From Erysipelotrichaceae bacterium (GTDB lineage: Bacteria > Bacillota_I > Bacilli_A > RFN20 > CAG-826), in NCBI GenBank assembly GCA_012518455.1, contig JAAYSA010000030.1, forward strand, positions 1-39,591: DNA of 39,591 nucleotides, written 5' to 3'. A model generated the notes under the pieces. That model had not been told where the DNA came from. It saw nothing but the letters and a program-made list of their open reading frames with translations, and made no database searches. Of this stretch, positions 25,878 through 33,770 are shown piece after piece. Both the position numbers and the translations under genes were made by a program. Each line of letters starts with the position of its first letter. Position 1 is the first letter of the stretch.

Positions 25878-26282
25878 ATGGCAGCACAAGGAAGAAAAAA
25901 CGTACGCGGTAGAACAGGTGTTCGATTTAAAGCTCGTTATGACCGTGCAAAAGATAAAGCGATGATTCGTAATGTTACAAGCGAATTTATCGTTTATGGA
26001 AAAGTTAATCTAATTAAAAAAGTATCAAAACAAGTACAAATTGAAACTGAAAAGCTCATTACCTTAGCAAAACGCGGTGACCTTCATAGTAGAAGACTAG
26101 CAGCTGCTAGACTTCGAGAAGGCATTGTAAGAAAAAGTGATGGTAAAAAAGCTCTTGATATTCTTTTTGACGAATTAGCTCCACGCTTTAAAAATCGCCA
26201 AGGTGGCTATACACGTGTTTTAAACCTCGAAAATAGACGTGGTGACAATGCCCCAATGGCTTTACTTACATTTGTTGAATAA
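25878..26282 (+). CDS. rplQ: 50S ribosomal protein L17
   Basis: L17-like sequence after rpoA, ending NRRGDNAPMALLTFVE. Confidence 0.96.
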   Translation: MAAQGRKNVRGRTGVRFKARYDRAKDKAMIRNVTSEFIVYGKVNLIKKVSKQVQIETEKLITLAKRGDLHSRRLAAARLREGIVRKSDGKKALDILFDELAPRFKNRQGGYTRVLNLENRRGDNAPMALLTFVE

Positions 26283-26300
26283 ACAAAAGTAAACTTAAAT

Positions 26301-26332
26301 AGAGGCTTACAGTAGTGTAAGTCTCTTTTTTG
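26301..26332 (+). terminator. Rho-independent terminator after rplQ
   Basis: AGAGGCTTAC-AGTAGT-GTAAGTCTCT then TTTTT (one G-U pair). Confidence 0.85.
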
Positions 26333-26368
26333 TTTAATTTGAATATTTCGAAGAATAATCAAATTACA

Positions 26369-26394
26369 TTACATAAAGTCATATATTTATGTAA
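26369..26394. repeat. Perfect 9-bp inverted repeat upstream of FAD oxidoreductase, operator-like
   Basis: TTACATAAA-GTCATATA-TTTATGTAA, ending about 20 bp before the ATG. Confidence 0.7.
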
Positions 26395-26415
26395 AATAAG
26401 AGTGGAGGAAAAAAC

Positions 26416-27744
26416 ATGTATAATTACGACGTTGTTATCGTCGGTGCAGGAACTGCCGGCACTTATTTTGCGCTTCTACTTGCTAAAAGAGGAGTTAAAG
26501 TTCTTGTTATTGATAAAGATGCAGAAAAAGATCTTGCTAAAAGATTAGATATTTTTCATTTTACTAGCGAATCTTTTGCTGAGTTTAATCTTGAAGAGTC
26601 AAAAGAAGGTGATCCTGAATTTGTCTCAAAGTTTTCTTATTGTTATTCTCGCTCTGCCCTTGATAATTATGAGAAAAAGAATTTTTTAGAAGTTCATGTA
26701 ATGCATTTACCACTTTTTATTAAACGCCTTAGAAACTTGGCTATTAAAGAAGGTGCAAAATTTCAATTTGAGACCACTTTTGCAGACTTAATCTATGATA
26801 AAGATAATAGAATAAGTGGTATTAAAACATCTAAAGATGAAGAAATACGAAGTAGATTAGTTGTTGATGCTTCTGGTATTCCTTCAGTTGTACGAAGAAA
26901 AGTTAGTGATCCATATATTGAAAACTGGCCAATAGGACCACGAGATAAGTTTTATGTTTTCTTAAAATATGTTCTTTTGGATGATCCTAAAATTACAATT
27001 GATCGTTCAATAAGTTGGCCTTACTACAAGGGGTGGATTGCTCCTCAACAAAGTAAGGGTGGAGCAATTGTAGGTGTTGGAGCAAATCTATCAACTGATT
27101 ACGCTAGGAAATGTATGAAAAAATTTGAAGATAGCATTCCTTTACCAAAATATACACTCCAATATGAAGAATGGGGTGCTACACCTTACACTAGACCGCC
27201 ATTTAGTTTTGTTACAGATGGTTTTCTTGTTATAGGTGATGCCGCCTGTTTAACTAAACCAATGAACGGAGAAGGTATTACTAGCGCATGGGTTCAATCA
27301 ACACCTGCAGCAGATGTAGTAGCCTACGCTTTAAAAGATAATAAGTATCCTACAAAAGAAGCACTTTGGAAAATTAATTACCTCTATCAAACTAAGGAAG
27401 GAGCTGAATTTGCAGGATTGAGGGCGCTTTTGGTGGGTGCTGTCGCAATGAGTAAAGAAGATAATGATTATTTATATGCAAATGGAATTATCTTTAAAAG
27501 CGATGATGAAGAAGTAAAAGGTAGTGTTGCAGGTAACTTAATTAAAGGTGTTTTAAAAAGAAAATTTTCTTATTCTGCTTTAAGTAAATTACTGAAAGCA
27601 AGTAACACTGGTACAAAACTTACTATACATTATAAACGCTATCCGTTAACACCTGAAGGTTATTTTAAATGGAAGAAAAAAGCACTCAGTTTATGGGAAA
27701 AAGTTGGTTCAATGGCCGATAACATAACTGATGCAGAGGAATAA
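26416..27744 (+). CDS. NAD(P)/FAD-dependent oxidoreductase, geranylgeranyl-reductase-like
   Basis: Rossmann motif DVVIVGAGTAGTYFALLLAKRGVKVLVIDKD; second FAD motif GFLVIGDAACLTKPMNGEGITSAW; LVVDASGIPSVVRRK. Confidence 0.82.
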   Translation: MYNYDVVIVGAGTAGTYFALLLAKRGVKVLVIDKDAEKDLAKRLDIFHFTSESFAEFNLEESKEGDPEFVSKFSYCYSRSALDNYEKKNFLEVHVMHLPLFIKRLRNLAIKEGAKFQFETTFADLIYDKDNRISGIKTSKDEEIRSRLVVDASGIPSVVRRKVSDPYIENWPIGPRDKFYVFLKYVLLDDPKITIDRSISWPYYKGWIAPQQSKGGAIVGVGANLSTDYARKCMKKFEDSIPLPKYTLQYEEWGATPYTRPPFSFVTDGFLVIGDAACLTKPMNGEGITSAWVQSTPAADVVAYALKDNKYPTKEALWKINYLYQTKEGAEFAGLRALLVGAVAMSKEDNDYLYANGIIFKSDDEEVKGSVAGNLIKGVLKRKFSYSALSKLLKASNTGTKLTIHYKRYPLTPEGYFKWKKKALSLWEKVGSMADNITDAEE

Positions 27745-27781
27745 AAAATGAAAGAAAAAAAGAATTAGAAAACCTGTAAAA

Positions 27782-29209
27782 ATGGTAAACGGGCTGCATT
27801 CTGCAAGGTTTTGGCTAATTATTTGTTTAATGGGGATGGCAGGGCACCTGTGTTGGAACATTGAAAATCAATGGTTTAACACATTCGTTTACGCGAAAAT
27901 TGGCGGAGATGTCAATGTTGTTACTTGGATGGTTATAGTTAGTGCTACCGTAACAACAATTTCAACTTTTATTTTTGGCACACTTAGCGATAGGCTAGGT
28001 AAAAGAAAACGATTTGTTTCAATTGGCTATATTCTTTGGGGTATTGCTACAATAATTTTTGGACTTACAGAATATGCAAGAAGTTCAGGAATTGGCTTTT
28101 TTGTTTCATTAAGTGGATTTCTTGTTGTATTTACAGATGCGCTAATGTCTTTTTTAGGTTCATTAGCATTTGACGCAGGCTTTACAACATGGGTAAATGA
28201 CTATACAGATGAAACAAATCAAGGACAAGTCGGAGCTTCATTTGCTGGTATTCCTGTTTTAGGAACTATTGTTGGTACAGTTTTAGGTGGGATATTAGTT
28301 AATGTTGGAAACGCTACAGCAGGGACTGACCACTATAATCCTGCTCTTGATAACTATCAATTATTATTTTGGTCTATGGGAATTTTTGTAATTTTGGTTG
28401 GAGTGCTTTCAATTTTCTTAATGAAGGATGCCCCAGACATTAAACCAAACAAAGAAGGTTCTTATTTTAAACAACTATTTCAAGTTTTTAATTTTAAAAA
28501 GTTAAAAGGACATAAAGAAAATAAAGAAATGTTTTTAGCAGCTCTAGTTGCATGTTGTTTCTTTATCCCATTTAACTTTTATTTTGTTCATATGGGGAAC
28601 TGGTTAATTTATGATATTGGATTTACTGCAACAAACATGGGTTTAATTGAAGGAATCTCCCTTATATTTTCTGTATTAGTTACGATCCCGTTTGCTAGGT
28701 TAATTAATAAAAATAAAGTTCCTTTAGTAGCACTTATTGCAGTATTAGTGAACGCTATAGGTCTATTTATGCTTTACCTATTTGTTAAAGATCCAAGTAG
28801 CGTTGATAATAGTAGTGCTTTTAATGCGAAAAACATTCCGCTTCTTTTCGCGGTTTTCCTTGTTGGTACGGGTTATGTATTAATTACTCAAGCGACAATG
28901 GTTTGGGTTAGAGGACTGTTCCCAAAAGAAAATCGTGGTCAATTTGAAGGGATTAGATCACTATTCTTTACACTTATTCCAATGTTTATTGGTACATTAA
29001 CTGGTGGATTAATAATTAAATATACACCTCAACCAGTTGAAGTTCACGATCAATTTGGTCATATAATTGATGTTCCGCAAGAAAATCTATTCTTATATTC
29101 TGCGTTAATGGTTTTATTAACGATTATTCCTCTTGTTTTTGCGTGGAGAGAGTTTGATAAAAGAATAAACCTTCAACAACTAGTTGAAGCAACAGAGGAA
29201 GTTAAATAA
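27782..29209 (+). CDS. MFS transporter of GPH/sugar-cation symporter type (start region possibly frameshifted; see findings)
   Basis: About 12 TM segments; MFS loop GTLSDRLGKRKRFVSIGYILWG; LSIFLMKDAP mid-loop. Confidence 0.8.
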   Translation: MVNGLHSARFWLIICLMGMAGHLCWNIENQWFNTFVYAKIGGDVNVVTWMVIVSATVTTISTFIFGTLSDRLGKRKRFVSIGYILWGIATIIFGLTEYARSSGIGFFVSLSGFLVVFTDALMSFLGSLAFDAGFTTWVNDYTDETNQGQVGASFAGIPVLGTIVGTVLGGILVNVGNATAGTDHYNPALDNYQLLFWSMGIFVILVGVLSIFLMKDAPDIKPNKEGSYFKQLFQVFNFKKLKGHKENKEMFLAALVACCFFIPFNFYFVHMGNWLIYDIGFTATNMGLIEGISLIFSVLVTIPFARLINKNKVPLVALIAVLVNAIGLFMLYLFVKDPSSVDNSSAFNAKNIPLLFAVFLVGTGYVLITQATMVWVRGLFPKENRGQFEGIRSLFFTLIPMFIGTLTGGLIIKYTPQPVEVHDQFGHIIDVPQENLFLYSALMVLLTIIPLVFAWREFDKRINLQQLVEATEEVK

Positions 29210-29337
29210 TTAATTTTACATTGTAATTAAAATAGGATGAAAGCGCTATTATGAGGTAGTAGGTTGAAAAAAACTCTAAAACTCAGTTTTTCTATTGACA
29301 AATTGTGTTATAATTACCATAGAAGGAGGAACTTATC

Positions 29338-29559
29338 ATGGTTAAATGGATGGATAATTTACCAAAGTGGGCAAAGGTAGTACTTGCTCTTCCGTGTTTA
29401 GATGTCGTTTGGGTTATTTATCGTTTGGTTAAAAGTCTTGGAAAGAAACAAACACTTGGCGTCGTTCTAGCGGTTATATTAATAGTCGTTGGTTTACCAT
29501 GGCTTTGGTTGCTTGACATTATCACAATTATCTTACTAGATAAAGTTCTTTGGTTCTAA
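29338..29559 (+). CDS. Small membrane protein (73 aa), uncharacterised
   Basis: AGAAGGAGG SD, extended -10 TGTTATAAT upstream, two hydrophobic segments, followed by a terminator. Confidence 0.7.
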   Translation: MVKWMDNLPKWAKVVLALPCLDVVWVIYRLVKSLGKKQTLGVVLAVILIVVGLPWLWLLDIITIILLDKVLWF

Positions 29560-29581
29560 ACCTAGGAACTTTATATATAAA

Positions 29582-29605
29582 GGCTCTCATTGAGAGTCTT
29601 TTTAT
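29582..29605 (+). terminator. Rho-independent terminator
   Basis: GGCTCTCA-T-TGAGAGTC followed by TTTTTATT. Confidence 0.78.
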
Positions 29606-29741
29606 TACGCAAAAATGACCTATTTATTACAAAAATGGGATTAATTTGGTATAAAACATTGGGTTCAATGTTAATTTTATAAGCTATAAGCTTAAGTATT
29701 TAATAAGAATGTTTAAAATGGTATAATTTATTGGAGGAATT

Positions 29742-31076
29742 ATGAATATACGATTATTTAATTCACTTAGTGGTAAGGTCGAAGATTTCCTTCCAATAAA
29801 AAAAGGTCAAGTTTCAATGTATGTTTGCGGACCAACGATTTATGATGATGTTCATGTTGGAAATTTAAGACCAGTTGTCGTTTTTGATACATTAAGACGA
29901 TTCTTTCTGCATGTTGGTTATGATGTAATTTTTGTTAGTAATTTTACTGATATTGATGACAAAATTATTGATCGGGCTTTAAAAGAAAATAAAAGTGAGC
30001 TTGAAATAGCCAATCGGTATATTGATGTCTATAATAGGAACGTCGAAAACGTAAACGCGATGACTCCAACTTATACACCAAGAGTTACGACTTCGATAAA
30101 CGAAATCATTAAATTTATTGAAGAGTTGGTTAAAAAGGGTGCGGCTTATGAAAAAGATGGAGATGTCTTTTTTAGGGTAAGTGAAGATAAAAATTATGGT
30201 CATCTTGCGAATATTAAACTTGAAGATTTAGTACATGGTGCACGAATAGATGAAAATGACAAAAAAGAACATCCAGCAGATTTTTTACTTTGGAAAAGAA
30301 CTGAAGTTGGTATTACATTCTCGTCCCCTTGGGGCGAAGGCCGTCCTGGCTGGCATACCGAATGTGTTGTTATGATTAACAAGACTTTCAAACAACCATT
30401 AATTGATATTCATGGTGGTGGTTTTGATCTTAAATTTCCTCATCATGAAAACGAGATGGCTCAATCTAGAGCCCATAGCGGCACAAACCTAGCAAATTAT
30501 TGGATGCATAATGGTTTTATTAATGTAAATAATGAAAAAATGTCGAAATCTTTAGGCAATACTTTAACTGCAACTGATTTTATTAATAAGTATGGTGGTA
30601 ATACTTTGCGTTTATTATTATTGAGTGGTCACTATAGATCACCTTTAAATTTAACGGATGAAGTAATAAGTAATAACCAAAAAGAAGTAGAGAAAATTTC
30701 TAATGCTATACGTCAATTAGCTGTCTATCTTCAATTAAATGGTGGTAAGTTAAATAAAACAGCACATATTAATAATGAATTTTTAGAAACATTAGCTGAT
30801 GATCTTAATACAGCAAACGCGATTAGTATTTTGTTTGGTGTAATTAAAACTATAAATACTAAACTTCGCAAACCAAACAAAGAGATTGAAACACTTGAAA
30901 ATCTTTTCGTAGAATCAAATTCGATGCTTGATTTGCTAGGTTTAAAAATAAATTATCCCGAATTGGATAAAAATGATATACAATTATATACACAATACAA
31001 AGAAGCAAAAGAAAAGAAAGATTTCGCAAAAAGCGATGAAATACGCGACAAATTAATTGAACGCGGCATTTTATAG
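29742..31076 (+). CDS. cysS: Cysteinyl-tRNA synthetase
   Basis: YVCGPTIYDDVHVGNLRPVVVFDTLRRF; GWHTECVVM; NEKMSKSLGN. Confidence 0.97.
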   Translation: MNIRLFNSLSGKVEDFLPIKKGQVSMYVCGPTIYDDVHVGNLRPVVVFDTLRRFFLHVGYDVIFVSNFTDIDDKIIDRALKENKSELEIANRYIDVYNRNVENVNAMTPTYTPRVTTSINEIIKFIEELVKKGAAYEKDGDVFFRVSEDKNYGHLANIKLEDLVHGARIDENDKKEHPADFLLWKRTEVGITFSSPWGEGRPGWHTECVVMINKTFKQPLIDIHGGGFDLKFPHHENEMAQSRAHSGTNLANYWMHNGFINVNNEKMSKSLGNTLTATDFINKYGGNTLRLLLLSGHYRSPLNLTDEVISNNQKEVEKISNAIRQLAVYLQLNGGKLNKTAHINNEFLETLADDLNTANAISILFGVIKTINTKLRKPNKEIETLENLFVESNSMLDLLGLKINYPELDKNDIQLYTQYKEAKEKKDFAKSDEIRDKLIERGIL

Positions 31077-31091
31077 AAAGAAGGTAATAAA

Positions 31092-31820
31092 ATGGATATT
31101 ACAACTGTTGATCAATTAATTAGAGAATGGTTTTTAAGTTTTGGAACTACGGGTCATATTTTTCTAATAATAGTCTCTTTATTTGCTGCCGCACTTTTTG
31201 CGGGTGTAATTGGATTTGAACGTGAATATCACGGCCATGCTGCTGGATTAAGAACACATATGCTCGTCGGTCTCGGCAGTGCTTTAATTATGGTTGTATC
31301 AATTTATGGTTTTGACAAAGGTGTATTCCCAGATCGAGACCCTGCTCGTCTAGCAGCACAAGTAGTTAGTGGTATTGGTTTCTTGGGTGCGGGTACAATT
31401 ATTCAAACTGGTACAGATATCAAAGGTCTTACCACTGCGACAACTTTGTGGATTGTTATGGCTGTTGGTCTTGCAGCTGGAGCAGGTCAATTTGTTATTG
31501 CTGGGCTAGGCACACTCTTTTCATTAATTGTTTTAATTAGTTTACGTCGATTAGAACACTTGGCACAAAAAAGAGCACCAAAAATTACTCTTGTTGTTTC
31601 AAGTGATACAAGTATTTTAAGTGATGTTCATATTATTGCATCGCGTTTTGGTGTGAATATTAAAGATATTCAATCATCTATGATTATTATTAATGCAAAC
31701 ACTTATCTTCGTGTTACTTTAAATATTGCTTTTGCCTCAAAAGCAACAATTACGGCTTTTACTGAAGAACTTAAGGATGAAATAAAGCCTCTTGAACTTC
31801 GAGTTAGTTCTAACTTCTAA
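31092..31820 (+). CDS. MgtC/SapB family membrane protein
   Basis: GVIGFEREYHGHAAGLRTHMLVGLGSALIMVVSIYGF...VVSGIGFLGAGTIIQTGTDIKGLTTATTLWIVMAVGLAAGAG. Confidence 0.92.
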   Translation: MDITTVDQLIREWFLSFGTTGHIFLIIVSLFAAALFAGVIGFEREYHGHAAGLRTHMLVGLGSALIMVVSIYGFDKGVFPDRDPARLAAQVVSGIGFLGAGTIIQTGTDIKGLTTATTLWIVMAVGLAAGAGQFVIAGLGTLFSLIVLISLRRLEHLAQKRAPKITLVVSSDTSILSDVHIIASRFGVNIKDIQSSMIIINANTYLRVTLNIAFASKATITAFTEELKDEIKPLELRVSSNF

Positions 31821-31823
31821 AAG

Positions 31824-32540
31824 ATGATTAACCTTCAATACGGAAGAATTCCGGTTTTAAATTCTTTAAAAGAATATCAAGTTAATGAAATTTTTATTTC
31901 AAATTCTTTTAATGATAAAAAAATATTAGAACATATTGAAAGATTAAATATTAAAGTCACTATTTTATCGAAAAACGATTTAGATAAAATGGTGAAAGGA
32001 AATCATCAGGGCATTATCGCGAAGGTTAAACCATTTGAGTATACACCCTTTGAAACCCTACAAAATTTTTTAAAAAGACAGCAAAACCCAATTGTTTTAC
32101 TTTTAGATGAGATCCAAGATCCGCAAAATTTTGGCGCTATTATAAGAAGTGCTGATGCTTTTGGGGTATCAGGGATAATTATTAAGAAAAGAAATCAGGT
32201 TCTAGTAACGCCGACAGTTATTAAAGCCGCGACGGGTGCACAAAATTATGTAAAAATATGTCAAGTTCCAAATCTTAGAGACGCCATTGATAAACTAAAG
32301 AAAATTGGTTTTTGGATTGTAGCAACTGATGCTTCTGCAGAACAAAGTGCTAATCAATTAGATTATAATTTTCCCGTGGGGCTTATTATTGGAAGTGAGG
32401 GATTTGGGATCTCTAGTCTATTATTAAAAAATGCTGATTATATAGTTAAAATTCCAATGTCAGGCAATGTTAATTCACTTAACGCAAGTGTTGCTACTGG
32501 TATATTACTTTACGAAATTAGAACAAAACAAATTAAATAA
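31824..32540 (+). CDS. rlmB: TrmH/RlmB-family rRNA 2'-O-methyltransferase
   Basis: SPOUT motifs LLLDEIQDPQNFGAIIRSADAFGVSGIII, GLIIGSEGFGIS, IPMSGNVNSLNASVATGILLYE. Confidence 0.92.
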   Translation: MINLQYGRIPVLNSLKEYQVNEIFISNSFNDKKILEHIERLNIKVTILSKNDLDKMVKGNHQGIIAKVKPFEYTPFETLQNFLKRQQNPIVLLLDEIQDPQNFGAIIRSADAFGVSGIIIKKRNQVLVTPTVIKAATGAQNYVKICQVPNLRDAIDKLKKIGFWIVATDASAEQSANQLDYNFPVGLIIGSEGFGISSLLLKNADYIVKIPMSGNVNSLNASVATGILLYEIRTKQIK

Positions 32541-32572
32541 CGCCAATTTATAATTATCAGACACTGATATTT

Positions 32573-33187
32573 ATGAAATATGACGTCATTTTGACCTCAA
32601 ATGAAGAGGCTATAAGTGCCGCAACAGTATGTGGGATAAATGAAAACGAAGCAGTTCTTTTAATAATTGCTAATTTTATGTATTGGATAAAAAAGAAGGC
32701 GGGAAACTTTATTAATAGTCTTGAATATTTAGCTCTCGAGTTTGAAGATTTATATAATGAAGGACTTCGTAGTATTACACATGCAATCGAAACATTTGAT
32801 GTTTGTAAAGGTTGTTTTACTAGCTATGTACAAATTGTAATTCATCGTCAAATGTGGGGGTTAATTAAAAAGGCTAGGTCTGCAGGGCGCAAAATTCATA
32901 CTAATGCTTTAAGTTTAGATGCACAGTTATATAAAGAAAATGATCGGTTTTTTATTAGTGACTCAATTGGAGAACTTGATCCATATCAAAGTAGTGAAAC
33001 ATTACCAAATTCAATGATTGATCATGTAGGTGATCTAGTAAGCGTAAGATTAGACGAAGATGAGATTTGCGTAATTAAGCTTAAAATTGCAGGGTTTAAC
33101 TATGGAGAAATTGCGGAAAAATTAGGTTGTTCAAGAAGACAAGTGTTTGCAGTGATTAAATCAATTAAGTCAAAATATGGTTGGTAA
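32573..33187 (+). CDS. Sigma-70 family RNA polymerase sigma factor, SigH-like
   Basis: Region 2-like segment (EFEDLYNEGLRSITHAIETFDVCKGCFTSYVQIVIHRQMWGLIKKA) and region 4 HTH (ICVIKLKIAGFNYGEIAEKLGCSRRQVFAVIKSIKSK); sits at the sigH position in cysS-rlmB-sigH-rpmG-secE-nusG order. Confidence 0.82.
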   Translation: MKYDVILTSNEEAISAATVCGINENEAVLLIIANFMYWIKKKAGNFINSLEYLALEFEDLYNEGLRSITHAIETFDVCKGCFTSYVQIVIHRQMWGLIKKARSAGRKIHTNALSLDAQLYKENDRFFISDSIGELDPYQSSETLPNSMIDHVGDLVSVRLDEDEICVIKLKIAGFNYGEIAEKLGCSRRQVFAVIKSIKSKYGW

Positions 33188-33334
33188 ATTTAATTAAAAA
33201 TCAAAATTTTAAATTTAAATATAATCATTCCAATTAATTTTGTTTTTTCTTTGTTTGAAAATAATAAGGAAAATGAGATAATAAGTAAGGCTCTTTTTTG
33301 AATTTAAATTCAAAATATGGCTAAATAGTATTTG

Positions 33335-33368
33335 ACTATATAAAGGAGCTTATGATATATTCATAAGC
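33335..33368 (+). promoter_or_regulatory. Putative promoter for rpmG-secE-nusG with inverted repeat over the -10
   Basis: TTGACT, 18-nt spacer, TATATT; GCTTATGA-TATAT-TCATAAGC (33348-33368) spans the -10. Confidence 0.6.
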
Positions 33369-33391
33369 ACGATATGGAGAGGAGTCGTTAG

Positions 33392-33541
33392 ATGCGTGTA
33401 AAAGTTCTATTAATCTGTTCTGAGTGTCTTTCAAGAAATTATACGACCTCAATTAATCGAGCCACGCAGACTAAACGATTCGAAATAAGAAAGTATTGTC
33501 CTAGATGTAATAAGACGACATTACATAAGGAGAGCAAATAG
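33392..33541 (+). CDS. rpmG: 50S ribosomal protein L33 (zinc-ribbon type; not in supplied ORF track)
   Basis: [49 protein letters not shown], 49 aa; followed by secE. Confidence 0.95.
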   Translation: MRVKVLLICSECLSRNYTTSINRATQTKRFEIRKYCPRCNKTTLHKESK

Positions 33542-33550
33542 GAGGCACTT

Positions 33551-33751
33551 ATGGGACTAAAAAAATATGCTGGCGAAGTCATCAAAGAAGGTAAACGAGT
33601 ACGTTGGCCAAAAAGAGAAGTTATCTTCCCGCTAATTTTTGTTGTTTTAGTAATTACTGCTTTTGCTGCTGCTGTTTTGCTTTTAGAAGATATGGCAGTT
33701 GCACGTCTTTTAGGTGCTTTAGAAAAAGCGTTTGAAGGATTTAAAAAGTAG
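33551..33751 (+). CDS. secE: Preprotein translocase subunit SecE
   Basis: YAGEVIKEGKRVRWPKREVIFPLIFVVLVITAFAAAVLLLED; between rpmG and nusG. Confidence 0.95.
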   Translation: MGLKKYAGEVIKEGKRVRWPKREVIFPLIFVVLVITAFAAAVLLLEDMAVARLLGALEKAFEGFKK

Positions 33752-33770
33752 ATTTTAGAGGAGGTGTTGT

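Noticed and set aside
29268-29292. Possible terminator AAAAACT-CTAAAACTC-AGTTTTT after the MFS gene
   Set aside because: The stem is nearly all A-T with weak predicted stability; could be low-complexity coincidence.
29600-29741. T-box leader upstream of cysS
   Set aside because: No GGGTGGNACC-type T-box sequence. A small AACATTG-GGTT-CAATGTT repeat is present but lacks terminator/antiterminator architecture.
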